A stretch of DNA of 64,000 nt from Colletes latitarsis (GCF_051014445.1 NC_135140.1:13447501-13511500), one strand, 5' to 3'; shown: positions 25,901-38,988, counted from the first letter of the stretch. Notes: a model not told the origin generated them from the sequence alone. Numbers and translations: made by a program.

Positions 25901-28340
25901 TGCTGTCTATCGAACGCATTGATTTACTCTTCAAGCAACTCTCACTCTATAATGTTTTGAAAGACTCACTCGCTACGACTCTATTTCCAAAGCTGACTCG
26001 TTCGTTCTCTTCGAACCGGACTCTCCATATGCACTCGAAAAATCCATTCTTATGCAGGATCTTTATGCACTCTAGTACAAGAGTTTCCAAACTTTTTCAA
26101 CCGTGCACCACTTCGAACTAGCAATTCAATCGATGCACCATCATAAAAGCACCAAAAAGATTTTCAACCCTGAACCAGTGGCGTAAATGTAAAAATGAAA
26201 TACTCAACGCGCAAAAAAGTTAATTTCAAGTTTGTTCTTTTTACTCGAACTATTCTCTTTGGTTACCGTGGACTCTAAAATTAATCGAAATATGAAAAAT
26301 TCCGCTGACATTAATCCAAAACGAATTGATCAAAAATTCTGCGTGACAAAGTCTTGTGGAAAATATTGTTTAAAATATGGGATTAAGCTGCTTTATATTT
26401 CTCGCCGGTATTATATCCAGTGGAATTTCATTCTCGTTCAAAAAAGCTCGTACAAATATAAAAATAAATATAAATTTTGTACTCTTTCGGTTTTATTAAC
26501 AAAGAATTATTTTTTTTATGCGTGCCACGTTGTCCTGAATAATAAATGCATGGACTCTCTGTAAACTTTTATTGATATCGTTGGTAACAACTATGGAACT
26601 CGATTTATACAAACCCAACGGTGGATAAAAATTTTTTAAATTTTATAAATGTAAAAATTTGCTCTAGGTTCCTCGCGTCGATAGTTACATTCGTTTCAAA
26701 CTGCTTGATCGACTGTTAATTAATATTTAAAACCCTTTTTAAAATGCACCTTGAAAAACTTTGTTGTTTGATAAGGAAACAACTATTTTCTCTGCTTCGA
26801 CGTTCCTCGAGCTTACTTTGTATGACGTTTCGGTGGCCTTCGAATTTATTTCAGAGAAATAATCTATTCGACGTTTCCTTGCCGAGGAATCCGATAGTTC
26901 CCTTTGGAAATACTTGAATGGCTCGCCTTTCAAATCCCCGTGTTGAGTTTGTAAATGCCGTAACAGAAGAAAAAGTTTCGCGGAATGGTTTGACAGCTTT
27001 TCGCAGGGAATCACACACTCGGGAGAAGGTGGATTTTCTTCCACAGTCCCAGTTTAACTAAATCCATACCCGAGATACTTGGGGATTGTATTTCCTCGTG
27101 CCTACAGCTTTTTTTCAACATGGATCCGGAGTCTCGAAACAATCGTCGACGCCGGAGCATACTTCGTTTCGCTTATTTTTAATTTAAGAGATTCTTAATC
27201 ACTTACTCCTATTAAATAGCGATTTTTTTTAAGATTTGCCGTGTGAAAACAAACTCGGTAACACGTGAAACCGAGAGAAAAAAATCTATCGGTATCGCTC
27301 GCGAAAAATCAATCTGCAAATGGTTTCGTCCAGTATCATCGTGTCGAGTGCCGTTAAAAGCTGCCACGTTTGCAGAATTTCGGTGTTTCTTTGCATCTTT
27401 GTCGGTGTCTCTTTTCATCGAAACTCAACGGTCTGATTTATGATTACAGTATCTAGTAAATAGAGTACTTTGGGAGCCCTACTCCGGTATAAATGGTCGC
27501 TCGAACCTTTCAACCCTGTTTCAAACAGTTTTCATTCACACCTATCCGCGATACGTCGCACCTAGGGATACGCTTGATAATTTCGGAGATAGAAATTCGT
27601 TTATACGGCCCGCTGTCGCGAAAGCACATCGAAATCGCGTACGCCAAAGTCCCGTAAAAATTCGAGACCAGCAAAACGATGACCGGAATCACGAAATACG
27701 AAATGCATCGTATTTCAATTTCGATCGACGTCACGTCGAACGGAGAAGCGTGATTTATTTCGTACTTGGGATTTTCTCGACCATTCCGTTGTCTGAGATT
27801 ACTAAAAATACGATTCCGCTCGTGTAGAAACGCGCAGACCGTATACAAATTTAATTTAATTTTTGCGAATGCACTCGGTCGCTGTCGAGCTGCATTTCAA
27901 AAAGAAAAAGGGGCCAGCTATTTCGAGAACTCGATTCCCGTCGCTGGCAGCGTCGCATCGTTCCCTCATATTTATATCGACCTATTCTTTGCCCGTTTTT
28001 GCAAGATAAATCGGTTATTTATACGATTCGGATCGATCGTTCCCGCTGTCAGAAGTTTGCTATTTTTACACCGCGATTCTTCGAACTACGGCCGTACTAA
28101 TGATCCTCTCGCGACAGAACTGTTGAATCGAACGTCCGTAATTTTTGTTTCGGTAGTCGACAGGGAATTCGAGAAAGGAAAAGAAAATTATTTAATCAGC
28201 CGGGAAACTTTTAATTCATTCAGCAGAGTTCCGTGAATATTATCCAATGAGCTCTCGGTAACGTCTGCGGAAACTTCGTATCGTTAGCAACTTATTATAA
28301 ACTGTCACGTTGCTGTCACTTGGGCTAAAAAATATCTAAC
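22966..28340. other. Noncoding; no gene seen
   Basis: CpG-dense blocks lie at about 23040-23600, 24200-25010 and 27540-28200. AT-rich DNA fills the rest. A transposon-end-like CACCCTGTATATT is at 23878-23890, without a partner end nearby. Open frames here show no domain I recognise. Confidence 0.4.
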
Positions 28341-28590
28341 TGTTCCGTTTATTTGGCAGTTGAATCCAAATTACTTGATAATTATCAGTGGACAGTACGT
28401 AAAATAGAAGATATTCTTTTATTCGATAAAAGTGTACAATATTTTTCAGCATCAGTTTGATGTTCTATTTATTTGGCAGTTGAGTCTAAATCACTTGATA
28501 ATTATTCATCAAGTGGACAGTACATAAAATAGAAGATATTATTTTTATTCGATAAAAGTGTACAATATTTTTCAGCGTCGATTTGGTGTA
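28341..28590. repeat. Tandem duplication, about 120 bp, two copies
   Basis: TGTTC(C/T)(G/A)TTTATTTGGCAG begins at 28341 and at 28461. The copies share GATAATTAT, GTGGACAGTAC and CGATAAAAGTGTACAATATT. Small length differences show some divergence. Confidence 0.88.
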
Positions 28591-30339
28591 GCTTCAATAT
28601 AGCGCACAGTTAGGAAATAACTTCGCTGCAGAAACGGGAAATGATGGAAATTGTGCATAGTGTGCGCGCCATTTTGTCGTTTTTCAGTTCTACAATTTTT
28701 CCATCAAGAAAGAATCGAATGCCATTTTGACTGCTTAATCGAGTCGAACGTATGAAAGAACGCAATTCGATCGCTGTATTCTACTCGATAAAGTAGACTG
28801 AATTCCACTGTTTCTTATTGACTATCGTTGAGAAATCATAGACGATGGTTCTCGAAAGCACTCGCGATTGAAACAGTTATCAAATGAAATACGTATATTT
28901 CAAGTATTCAAATTAATATCGTAAACAGAGCGAGATGCAAGTGTCAACACTGGAAAGTAGCGTAACAACGTACGAAGTGTTTATGAAATATTTATTTCGC
29001 GTGCACTTTTTACATGGGCCACGAGAGTATTCGAGCAGATCGTTATTATTTATCTGAAAATTATTCAATATTCCTTTGAAATCTGAACAGTACGCTTTAG
29101 ATCTAAATAAAAGTAAACGAGCCATTCGATCGATCCGAAGTTGTCGACGCAAATAAGTTATTAAAAGGCGTACCAAACGGGAAGAGGAACAAACAACACA
29201 AGGTTTTCCTGTTTCCTGTAAACTCTCCCGGAACTTTTTCAACGGGATAGTAAATACTAGATGCATTTGCCTCGAACCGTTCCGTAAAAGGTCCCTGTCT
29301 GAAAGTAAAACATTTTTGTACCGGCTAAGAAGGTTTTCGCGATCCTTCGACCAACGCTTCGAATCCAGCGGCGTGCGCTTGGCGCGTAAAAATAATTGTC
29401 CTCCGGGCCCGACGTTATTTAGAGACTGTTTCGTCGCGCTTGAACACTTAAAGTTAATATAAAACGCGACCGTAGGAATACTTTTCGCGTGCACCCGCGA
29501 ACTTTTCGGTATAAAAATACGGGTCGCGCGGAACGTATTTGCGGCCGCGGAAGAGGAGAGCGCGAACGCAACGGCGTAGCAAGCAATAATACTTAAACGC
29601 CAATAACGGTCCTACGGTGTATAAATTCAATTTCACGGTTCGCTGGCGGACGGCGGAAAATTTTCATTATTTAATCCGGCCGGCCGGATTCTATCCACCA
29701 TTGTTGGCGCGTTGTGCTCGTACAAAACCGAGTAGAAAACGTCGAAGCTTTCGGGGAAACGAAACGAGAAGCCGGACTGCCGCGGTGTTCGTCCGTTGAT
29801 ACGCGATCGTCGTGCTTGACGGAGGACCGGGAGGATCGCGGGGGTGGATCAGGGGGGTTGAAAACCCGTTTAAATTAATATTTGTCCTGCAACCTCCCCC
29901 CCTCTCCCTTTCGAACCGACGGATCTCGACCGCGCGAAAAGCACGGCCGATTCGACGCCGGGGACCCGACGGTTTTCGATACGCGAAAATGCGAATAAGG
30001 TCTGCGCAATTATTTACGATAAACCTGCGCCCCCGTAATGTACACTCGACCGGGGCTGCAGCCGTGCCATTCTCGTCGCGCCTCCGCGACCGCTATCATT
30101 GCCAGCCTCCATTCTCGCACGTCCCTCCTTCTCTGCGCCCGACCGAACGTCATCGTTCGTCGATGGGAATCCATCGCGCGTACATAAACTGCCGTGTTTA
30201 CAATCGATGCCGGAGCAAAATGGCATTGACGCTGCGGCTCTCGTACCTCTCGTCCCTCCCTGTTCCTCTTTCGCTTAGTTTGCGCCTGCATCCACCTCGA
30301 ACGAACGTACGGAACAGTCACGTTCGCGGACTCGAAAAT
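28591..30339. other. Noncoding; CpG-dense from about 29330; no gene seen
   Basis: Long open frames occur at 28913-29494 on the minus strand and 29812-30594 on the plus strand. They have no recognisable domain, and the second runs on into a repeat fragment. I read them as chance frames in GC-rich DNA. Confidence 0.4.
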
Positions 30340-31058
30340 TTTTACTCGTTTCGAAAATTTTTGCAAATTTTTTTCTCGAAAATGGTTGGGATTTCGAGGG
30401 TATGTCTATTGACCAAAAATGATTGTAATTTACCACCAGAGTGGAAAATAATTTTTTTAGAACGATTTGAAAATTTTTTCGCCGAAGACTTTCAGCACGT
30501 ATCCCCTTGTCGATTTTTCTTAAAAATTCGTTTTTCATTTTTAATAAATTTGTTTAACCCGCTGCGGAAAAATTGTCTATTGTTTTGTAGGTAACCAGAA
30601 AAAAGTTTCATTGAAATATATTCACAATTGTAGGAGTTATGACTGTTTGAAAATTGGACCATTTTTATGGGGTTTTTCTCACTTTACGGGGTCAGGGACC
30701 AACTTTGCGAATATTTTTGTGATTTCTACATATTCTCTATCAAAATACGCGTAGTTTGCTTTTTTAAACATTAAAATCGTCCAATCCGTTCAGGAGTTAT
30801 GGTGTTTTAAACATACGCGTGAAATTTCAGTGAAACATATCAACGGTATGGTCAGACATGAAATTTTCGGTAATGAATTTTTTTCTCGAAACTGCGTAAG
30901 ATTTCGGGAATATGTCTGTTCACCAAAAATAACTGTAATTGACCCCCGCAACAGAAAATAATTTTTCCAGAATGATTTGAAATTTTTTAATTTAATTTTG
31001 TTAATAACTTTTTAACAAAACCTCAGTTAACAAATTGATATTCTTGATTTTCTGTATG
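30340..31058 (-). repeat. Reverse-sense fragment of the CAGGGTGTTCGG family
   Basis: It contains TTTTTTCTCGAAAATGG, GATTTCGAGGGTATGTCTAT, the GTCGATTTTTCTTAAAAATTCG segment, ATATATTCACAATTGTAGG, TTCTACATATTCTCTATC and GGTATGGTCAGACAT. It ends with AACAAATTGATATTCTTGATTTTC. The outer terminal repeat is missing and the fragment runs straight into the left end of the next element at 31059. Confidence 0.82.
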
Positions 31059-31955
31059 CAGGGTATTCGGTACCTGGGAAAAATTTTAATGGGAGATTCT
31101 AGAGGCCAAAATAAGGCGAAAATCAAGAATATCAATTTCTTGACTGAGACTTCATTAAAAAGTTATTAACAAATTAAATTTAAAAATTTCAAATAGTTCT
31201 GGAAAAATTATTTTTGGTTGCAGGGGTCAATTATAAACATTTTTGGTTATTACACATACCCCCAAAATCCTACGTATTTTCGAGAAAAAAATTCCTTACC
31301 GAAAATCTAATTTCAGGCCAGAAATCATTGCCCGAAAATTTCACGCGGATCTTTAAAATGTCATAACTTCTGAACGGATTGACGGATTTTAATGTTTAAA
31401 AAAGCAAACTACGCGTATTTTGCTAGAGAATATGTAGAAATTCCAAAAATATTCAAAAAGTTGATCCTTGACTACGAAAAATGAGGAAATCCCCATAAAA
31501 ATGGTCCAATTTTCAAACAGCCATAATTCCTACAATAGTGAATATATTTCAGTGAAACTTTTTTCTGAAGTAGAGCTCATGGGTACCTACAAAAAAGTAT
31601 TAGACAACTTTTCTGTTGGGCGTCAAACAAAATTATTAAGAATGAGAAACGAATTTTTAAGAAAAATCGACCAGGGGGTAGGTGCCTAAATTTTTCGACG
31701 AAAAAAAAAAATTTCGAATCGTTCTAAAAAAATTATTTTCAGTTGCAGGGGTCAATTACAATAATTTTTGGTGACTAGACCAACCCCCGAAATCCTAGCC
31801 ACTTTCTAGAAAAAAATTCAGTACGTGCGGAACTTTAAACGTTAATAACTGTTTAACGAAGCCTTCATCAACAAATTAGTATTCATGATTTTCGTCTTAT
31901 TTTGCCCTCTAGAATCGCCCATTAAAATTTTTCCCAGGCATAGCCGAACACCCTG
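31059..31955 (+). mobile_element. Terminal-inverted-repeat element, longer copy
   Basis: The left end CAGGGTATTCGGTACC and right end GGCATAGCCGAACACCCTG are inverted, with the inverted similarity extending through AAAATTTTAATGGG and the CTAGAGG-CAAAATAAG-CGAAAATCAAGAATA phrase. The interior holds one unit of the family sequence, including GAATATATTTCAGTGAAACTTTT, GGGCGTCAAACAAAATTATT and a GTCAATTACAATAATTTTTGG segment. It has no transposase. It abuts a reverse-sense fragment, giving a head-to-head arrangement. Confidence 0.85.
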
Positions 31956-34848
31956 TATACACACACATTTAAGCAGACTCTAAAAGAAAACAATCCCTAG
32001 TTGCTTCGCGGTCAGAATGTACTCCGTATAAATTTGTCTTGTCCGACCTAACCCAATTTGAGAGACTGGTTTACCCGTACAACCTCCGACCAAGCTAATC
32101 AATCCGACCGTAGCTTCGAAAATTCCAAATTAATTAGCGAATGGGCCCGCGAGGTGTACCGCGTTAAAAATCGCCCGCGTTGGAAATTAATCGCGCGTTA
32201 GTTTTTCGAGGATCGATCGTCGGCGTAACGGATCGATACCGCGATAGGTTCGACGGAGTGAATTTTATTCGAACCTCGTCCGAACCGGTCCGTTATCGGC
32301 TACTTTTTCAATTACGCCGCGGCAGGCTATAAAGCTTTGCAACAGAGAATCGAGACTCTGGCCGAGCGTCTGGACGCGAACTTCTGCCACGGGGGCGTCG
32401 CGACGCCCCGGCGGGCGCCCGGTCGCTGCCAAACCGGTATAAACTTTAAGCATGAGATACGGCCTGTAGGTATTTTTGCGAGCCCGGTGCTATCTTTCGT
32501 TATTACGAACTTTCCGCGCGGGGAACAAACGTACGATCTTTATCCTGATTTTCGTCCGCGACGGGCCCGCAACGCTCGATCCTCCGCGACGCCTTCGAGC
32601 GTGAATAATGAATACGCGAGCGGTGGCGGGGATTTTCGCGAACGGACGACGGCGGCATTTTCGCCGAGGGCACAGACGACCCGGTAAAGTGGATCGCCAT
32701 TCGTTATCCGCGCGGCGCCGCGACGCTGCGCCTCGCCTTTCGCGATCTAATTTTCCCTGGCGTTTAATCTTTGCGCGCGCTTTCCTTGAAACGGACACGT
32801 TTCGTTCGTTTTGCACTCCGCCGCGAGGAAAAACCAGGAGACTCGCTGGCACGCGTCCCGAAGCGTCTCCCAAACGAGTCGTCTTCGCGAGTCGAGGTGG
32901 AAAAGCGTCGTTAACGGTACATTTACTTGGAACCCGTCAGTTCGACGCTTTGGAAAAAATCGATTTTTCAAACGCGCCGTTGAAATTTCACGAATTAAAT
33001 TGGATTATATAAATTTAATTGAAAATGTTATTAACTTACAAATAATAGATCTAATGCATATCAATTGGGAATATATTATTCCAATAATTGATTCGATAAA
33101 TTCATGGTTAATGATGACCGTAGCTTAAATGGTAATAATTAAATAATTACATATTGTCATTAACCCTTAATTGGCACGATACTTTACTGTTCCACTAATG
33201 GTACTATGGGTGAATTTTCACCCACGTAATTATTCTATTATTGTGTAAATTGTGAATTCGTTTGTTTAAAATTGTGTAAATTCGTTTTCGCGAAACGAAA
33301 TGAAAATTACGACACAACGAAGCAACAAAATTTCGTCGTAGCTTTTTAATTGCGTGAAGTGAAAGAAGTGTTTCGTTTAAGAAATTCTTGGCCTTCTTTT
33401 TACTCCTAACAAACGCTCCAAAAGAATTCGTTGTACGTGAGGATGTTAGACAGCCCCCTGGGTCATTCAATTTAAGAGAAAAATGAAATAGATATCTTTA
33501 TTGGTTTCTGAGAAAACAGCTTGTAACACTTTATTTGGAACAGGTGGTACACTGCATCGTAAGATCATACCTCGAAGACACATACTTTCTCGTTAAAGAC
33601 ACCTTAGTATTCAGTAAGATATTCCCCATTAATCTTCATAATACTAAGTGGGGAACAGGTGTACCCCAGACATCCACTTCTTGTTAGAACTTCGAAAATG
33701 AATTTTTATGCACTTTCTCCGCTCTGTTGTCTACTAGTAACCTTTTTCCCCCCATAGACCCCACTTGACAGCCTAATGGGGCACATGGACCCCTTCTCAA
33801 AATAACGTTCTTAAAATATTAACTAAATCAATCTTTTCTAACCAGTGAAAGTAAATACCCGTACAAATTTCCTTTTAAGGAACACTAGAATTTTTCGAGA
33901 CTTTTTTAATTAAATAGTTCGTCCTTAAAAATGTATTATATAATAGTTATTGTAATGTTAAAGCATTGGAAAGATGATATTTTCAGGTACAATGAGTGCA
34001 ATGAAAATAAATATTTAATGTGTACCCTTTTGGGGATCCTAATTTTATTCATTGGGATTCAGTTTACACCCGAATTATTCTTTTATCGACGTAAAATAGT
34101 GGCGATAAAGTTAGCGGAGCTGAACGTAATTACAAAAATAATACAATTTTATATTGTAATAACACAGAAGGTGTGTTGGATACGATAAATTATCAAAAGA
34201 ACGTACAACACAAAGGGAAAGTAATTGCTGGTCAATGAAAAGCTTTTTCATACGTTAGATATCGATGGTGTGGACACCTATAAACTTTTAAATAATTTTT
34301 ATTTGCGATTTGGTCGAAAGATGATAAAAAGAAATATAATTCGTTGGTGTTCAGCAAGTTGCTGAACCGTAATATAATCCACTCCAATGATCGTGTAATT
34401 ATTTTTTAACAGCGATAAATTTTGTAACAGTAGCAAACAGTGCATATATATTACAACGCAAGAAGGAAACTGCTATTAAATTAATACTCGGAGTAAACAA
34501 GCAAATGGTGACACGCTTGAGCTTTGTTTGAAAATTATTCAGCAGTTCGTAAGTTCGTAAAGCAATTAACAAGAAATATGTGGCGAATAGTTGTCGTAAT
34601 AGGCAGCGTATAATAAAGGTATGCCCGTGATAAATGAAATTATTGAACTGAAAAATCGAAACTTGTTTCTAAAATGCGAAAGAAATTTATTAAAAAAATT
34701 TAGTAAAAACGTGAATAATTTGGGTCGGAATCGGTTACAGTGGCAAAATGGATACGAAATTCATTCAATGGTAAACGAATAGCAAAGCATATGTAAGTTT
34801 ATTAAATAACATTGTAACAAACATGCGGAATGGATTACTAAAAACGGA
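31956..34848. other. Noncoding; CpG-dense at 32130-32960; no gene seen
   Basis: After the CpG-dense block the DNA is AT-rich. TTAACCCTTAATTGGCACG at about 33161 resembles the start of a piggyBac-like repeat but no matching end was found. A small frame at 33931-34188 has one hydrophobic stretch and is not recognised. Confidence 0.35.
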
Positions 34849-35045
34849 TTCATGTTCCACTCTGGTAATACTGCATTTTATCGAGCAAAAATTGTTGGAA
34901 CATATTTTACAACAGAGAAAATATATAATAACTTGCGCGAGCAGTGTATGAAAATGTGAAACGGTTTGATAACATTCGACAATTAAAAGAATCCATCGAC
35001 GAGGAGCGAAACAATTACAATTCTGGAAAAAAATGTCTGAAATAA
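34849..35045 (+). pseudogene. Decayed Tc1/mariner-type transposase fragment
   Basis: The + strand reads FMFHSGNTAFYRAKIVGTYF then a TEKI-like segment, which fits the Tc1 transposase stretch around the second catalytic aspartate (normally QDNxPxHxA-KIV..YF). Here the catalytic DN is replaced by GN. After a frame change it reads ARAVYENVKRFDNIRQLKES, which fits the Tc1 C-terminal region just after the third catalytic residue. The segment between, which should carry WPxxSPDLNPIExxW, is missing. It is therefore inactive. Assignment is from the motif pattern only. Confidence 0.6.
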
Positions 35046-36490
35046 TTGGAAAACAAACGCGGTTGTACGCGTTGTTAACGTTAACTTAATTAATTTGAAG
35101 TTTCTGATAATGATAAATGTTTGATATAATCACGAACTTTGAAAAAGCTTCTGTATTCCATCATAATATTTGATCGTACTTTCTATTAATTACACTTGAT
35201 TTTATGTATCCATAATACTAAATAGTTAATATAACGTTGATCCTACTATTATTATTATTGTCATTGGAATATAGTAATTGTTTGATTTTGTATTATACCT
35301 CTCTATTGTGTAACGCTACAATATATTATAAATCACAAAATTATTGACTGTAAAATATAATTGTACACATATGTACTGTCAAGATCGAAAGAGTTGAGAG
35401 AAAACAAGTAGAACTTTTCTGCCTTCGAAACTGTCCACTCTAAGTTGTTATTTATTTTTGATCGAGGATTGATATTAGATTTAAAAGCTGTTGCTTTAAT
35501 CGTTAAAATTACGAAGAAATTTTTATTTTGCAAATTTCGTGTTATCGTGTGCACATAAAAACCGACAAAATGTAAACGTGTTCCTTGAGCTTTCTGTACA
35601 AAGTAATGTTATTTATAGGGTGTTTTATAATGGACATCATAATGAACTGTTATAGGTAACAGTGTAGCCCGTTTCACGTAATCCACCCACGCGTTCAGCT
35701 GCCACAGACGGCTGATCTACAGTTTTCATGCTACAATGTTTGAATGCAGCCTGGAAACGAAATTGGTAGCTCTCATGGCTGTTTTAATGATGCGTTTATG
35801 ACAATTTTGCGAACACATCAAGTAGGGCACATGTTTATATAAACATTTTCTATTATTTTTCTGCCCCCGATTCCAAACTTGTATACTCTAGAGCCCTTCG
35901 ATACCATAGAATTTTACGTGAAACACGTTATATTGTAACTTCGATAAAACCTCCGTGATCGAACGCAAAAGATGATGAATTTGACGTGGAATCGACCATC
36001 GAGGACTCGTTAAAACGGCGTATTTCACGGCGATATATTTCGATCGAACGGGGAATCGCGGCTCGTCCATCGCGGAAGAAAGAACAGAGAAGAATACCGG
36101 GTAGAAGAATACTAAAGCAAGATTTAGTGGTAGGATTCGAGCTTGCGGCTGTTTATCGAGCAGCTCCTTAATATTCGATCGTAAATTATCATTCGAGCAG
36201 CAGGTGCTTTTTACGCGCTGTGCAATCCCGTTTCGGAACAAATCCAGCTACTGTTCTTCCGTAAGAAGACGGCGTGTTTACATACTCGCTCCTGTTGCAA
36301 TCCGCTTACAAACGTGCATAATACGCTTGGGAGGGATAGAAATGTACTTACAAATCACGTTTGAGGCTCATTTCAAGAATGTAACTGTATTACTTTGACA
36401 CTGTTAATTTTCTCGTACTAAGTTGTCAAGCGTAAGTTCGAATACTTTTCGATAGACGATTAAATTGAAATGAAACAAAACAAACGATAT
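35046..36490. other. Noncoding, AT-rich; no gene seen
   Basis: A TAGGGTGTTTTATAATGG phrase near 35617 looks like a transposon end without a visible partner. Nothing else stands out. The C-terminal end of the Tc1-type relic may reach to about 35075. Confidence 0.4.
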
Positions 36491-36720
36491 GCAGGGTGGT
36501 CCACGCAACTGTTTCAAGTCATAACTTCGTTATTAGTGCATTTGCGAATAAAATGTCAAAGGAGAAAGGTAAATGGTTCGAAGAACACTACATCTGTAGG
36601 ACCTTAAATTTTTTCTTAAATTCTTTCTTTAAATGAAAATACGTATTTACTGTTGCATAGATCTACTCCCCTGTCCATTCTACGTAAAGAACTATTAAGG
36701 TAGCATGGCAAAAAAATTTA
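36491..36720 (+). repeat. Interspersed repeat B, copy 1
   Basis: It starts GCAGGGTGGTCCACGCAACTG and continues with CATAACTTCGTTATTA, GTAAATGGTTCGAAGAACA and CATCTGTAGGACC. The same sequence order occurs at 37632. It resembles the leading end of a DNA transposon (GCAGGGTG) but no inverted end was found. Confidence 0.8.
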
Positions 36721-37631
36721 CTGGTTTAGAGTAAACACGCTGTGCCTTCTTCTCGCAGGAGAACAGTAGCTCCGGGTTCGATCGAGATGTTTTGAACGTT
36801 GCTTTTGCTGGATCGTGTAAGCTCAGAGAATTAAGAAATCCTCATCTGAACGGTAACTGCATTGAATTCATTTTACCACCGATGGCCGGTTGTTATCCCG
36901 TGAAATCATTGGCCCCCGAGCGTTTGGAATATTTAAAAATCCATCGGTCGTCGCGCATGCCGCGAGCGTGCTCGATTAATGCACCTGTTACGAACTATTT
37001 CGGTATGATAATCATCGCGCGGCCGGCCACAATGCGACCCGACCGGATAGCAATAATCTCGAACGAGCGATTCGATCAAAAATTATCGACGGTTCGCCGA
37101 TGGAATAATATTTACCTTAAATTGCGTTTCACCCGTCCCCGTGCGTCGCGCAGTTTTCGTGCACAGCCGATAGATTAGCGCGTTCGCGTTCGTTCCCGCA
37201 CGAATTTTCGAGCCATCCACCGCCGTTTCTCTCTCCATCAACGTCCCCCTGCGTTGCCCTTTCGATATCGTTCCCCCCCTCCTGCACGCTATAATCTTCT
37301 ATTCCGCGATAGGCGCGATTATTCCGATATTCGATTGGATTCGATTCTACCGCGGAAACGTTACCAGGCTTCTCGACGATCGATCCCGTTTTGAAACGCG
37401 TACGCTTTTTTTTTACAACGCGCGTCGATGGAGAAGCTACACGGATTACGCTGAACAGAGTTTCGAGATTCTTGGCCTGGTAAATCACAAACAATGGCTT
37501 TTATATCGATGTCCAAGGGAGTTACAATATTCCCTCGCATATTGAAACCCTTTTTCCCCGCGCTGGTGCAGCGCATTCGTCCCCACTCCGAGCGAGGCAA
37601 ATTGGAAAACCGAGGAATCGTGTGCAATATA
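36721..37631. other. Noncoding; CpG-dense; splice-like acceptor at 36758
   Basis: CTTCTTCTCGCAG ends at 36758 and a GTAAGC donor-like site is at 36817. The 58-nt interval is open in one frame but is not phase-symmetric and is not recognised. The rest to 37631 is CpG-dense without a supported gene. Confidence 0.35.
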
Positions 37632-37850
37632 CAGGTTAATCCATGCAACTGTTTGCATTCATAACTACGTTATTAATTTACGAAAAAGTGCCAAAAGAGA
37701 AAAGTAAATGGCTCGAAGAGCATTACATCTGTAGGACCATAAATTTTTTTCAAATTCAACGGTACATGTATAATTGAGAATTGCATCCCTTTAAATGGAA
37801 ATGCATATTTTCTGTTGAACAGATCCACTTCTCCGTTCATATAAATTTTC
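37632..37850 (+). repeat. Interspersed repeat B, copy 2
   Basis: It begins CAGGTTAATCCATGCAACTG and shares CATAACTACGTTATTA, GTAAATGGCTCGAAGAGCA and CATCTGTAGGACCATAAATT with the copy at 36491. It carries an extra segment of about 40 bp near 37760. Confidence 0.8.
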
Positions 37851-38988
37851 TTTATACACTGAATTAACTGAATTTGTTTCTTCGGCGCTTTTGAAGGATT
37901 TTTTCAATGTACGAAATGAATAAAAATCAGATGAGATGCGATCCGGTGAATATAGTAGGTCGAGTATAATATCTTGCAAGCACAACAATTTTTGAATAGG
38001 AAAAGATATCCTTTTTTCTAAGTACGAGCGATGGTTATTTCTTTCGTACGATTGCTTTTAATTTTATTCAATAACGAACAGTATTTTTCTGTTCAGTCAT
38101 GTTTCTATAGTTGCTCTTTAAAAAGGACGCGCTGGACGTTGCAACGCCCGTTTAATTTTCTTTCTCCCCCTTCGCGATAGAATTTGTTTTCTGATTCGTG
38201 GACCCGATAGAGATCTAACCGGCGAAAAAGCGAGACCGTTCGCGTTCGGGTCGACGGTCCATGGAAGAGTGGCCATAAACGATCCGTACGATCGCAAAGT
38301 TTCGAGACCAATTTAGTGCTCGGCCAGTAGTCTCGCTCCAGATAGCACACGCCCTTTGGTTCGGTCCTTCTGTTTCCGACGGGGGCGGTGTTGGCTCGCC
38401 CAGGGGTGGACCATGAGAAACTACGACGATCCGACAAAGGTGCACATTCGTCCGTCTTGAAACGAGCGTCTATTTTATTCCCGGGGCGAAAGCGTGTCGA
38501 GTCAGTTTCGGAGTTCCCGTCGGCGTTAAAATCGGACCGTTCGAGTTTCCGGGCGGATTTCAGGGCGACGCGTTCGCGCTGTAGGTCCGATTCGAGCTCG
38601 ATTTCCCTGCGATAGCAAATTTCGTTTATCTAGTTTACACGGCGGCTTCCACGGGCTATCGAATCCGCGAAGCAACGTTTTTCGTTTTTCGTTTTTCAAT
38701 TTTTTCCCCGTTTTTTTAGCGCTATATCCATAACCCGAACAATCGAGCTGTACGCGAACACGAGAACCGATACTCTTTTCCTTCGACCGGCCGGAAACGC
38801 TATATCTATCCGTGGCTCTTGTAATTTGCTTACTCCTGGCCAGCAGCGAGTTTCTTTCAGAGACGTTTCTCGATATACCGAGGGGTCTCTCGCGTTTATT
38901 AACTCCGAAGAGCAACAGCGGCCGTCGAAGCGGCCCGAAGGGACGACTCGACTCTAATCAAAGGTTTCCCTTGATCTTGTGCTCGCAG
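37851..38988. other. Noncoding approach to the Ig1 acceptor, CpG-dense
   Basis: CpG-dense from about 38110. A hydrophobic open stretch (VALVICLLLAS) lies at 38812-38845, but it is in another frame, has no ATG and no splice sites. This block may hold splicing or transcriptional control elements for the downstream exon, but nothing specific was recognised. Confidence 0.4.

Larger units (their letters stand above)
16503..38988 (+). other. Presumed long Lar intron upstream of Ig1
   Basis: If the microexon at 16464 is genuine this is the intron between it and the Ig1 exon. If not, the intron extends beyond the left edge of the window. It ends in the functional-looking acceptor TGCTCGCAG at 38988. 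No exon with a credible signal peptide was found in it. It contains repeats, Tc1-type relics and CpG-dense blocks listed separately. Intron status is inferred from the position upstream of a phase-1 internal exon. Confidence 0.55.

Noticed and set aside
28913..29494. 193-codon minus-strand frame
   Set aside because: No recognisable domain, mixed composition and no supporting signals.
29812..30594. 260-codon open frame on the plus strand
   Set aside because: Composition follows the CpG-rich DNA, it runs into a repeat fragment at 30340, and no domain is visible.
36759..36816. Possible exon with acceptor TTCTTCTCGCAG and donor GTAAGC
   Set aside because: 58 nt is not phase-symmetric, the peptide is unrecognised, and the donor is weaker than in the accepted exons.
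38812..38868. Hydrophobic open stretch VALVICLLLAS just upstream of the Ig1 exon, as a signal peptide
   Set aside because: No ATG in its frame, a different frame from the exon, and no donor site before the acceptor at 38988.
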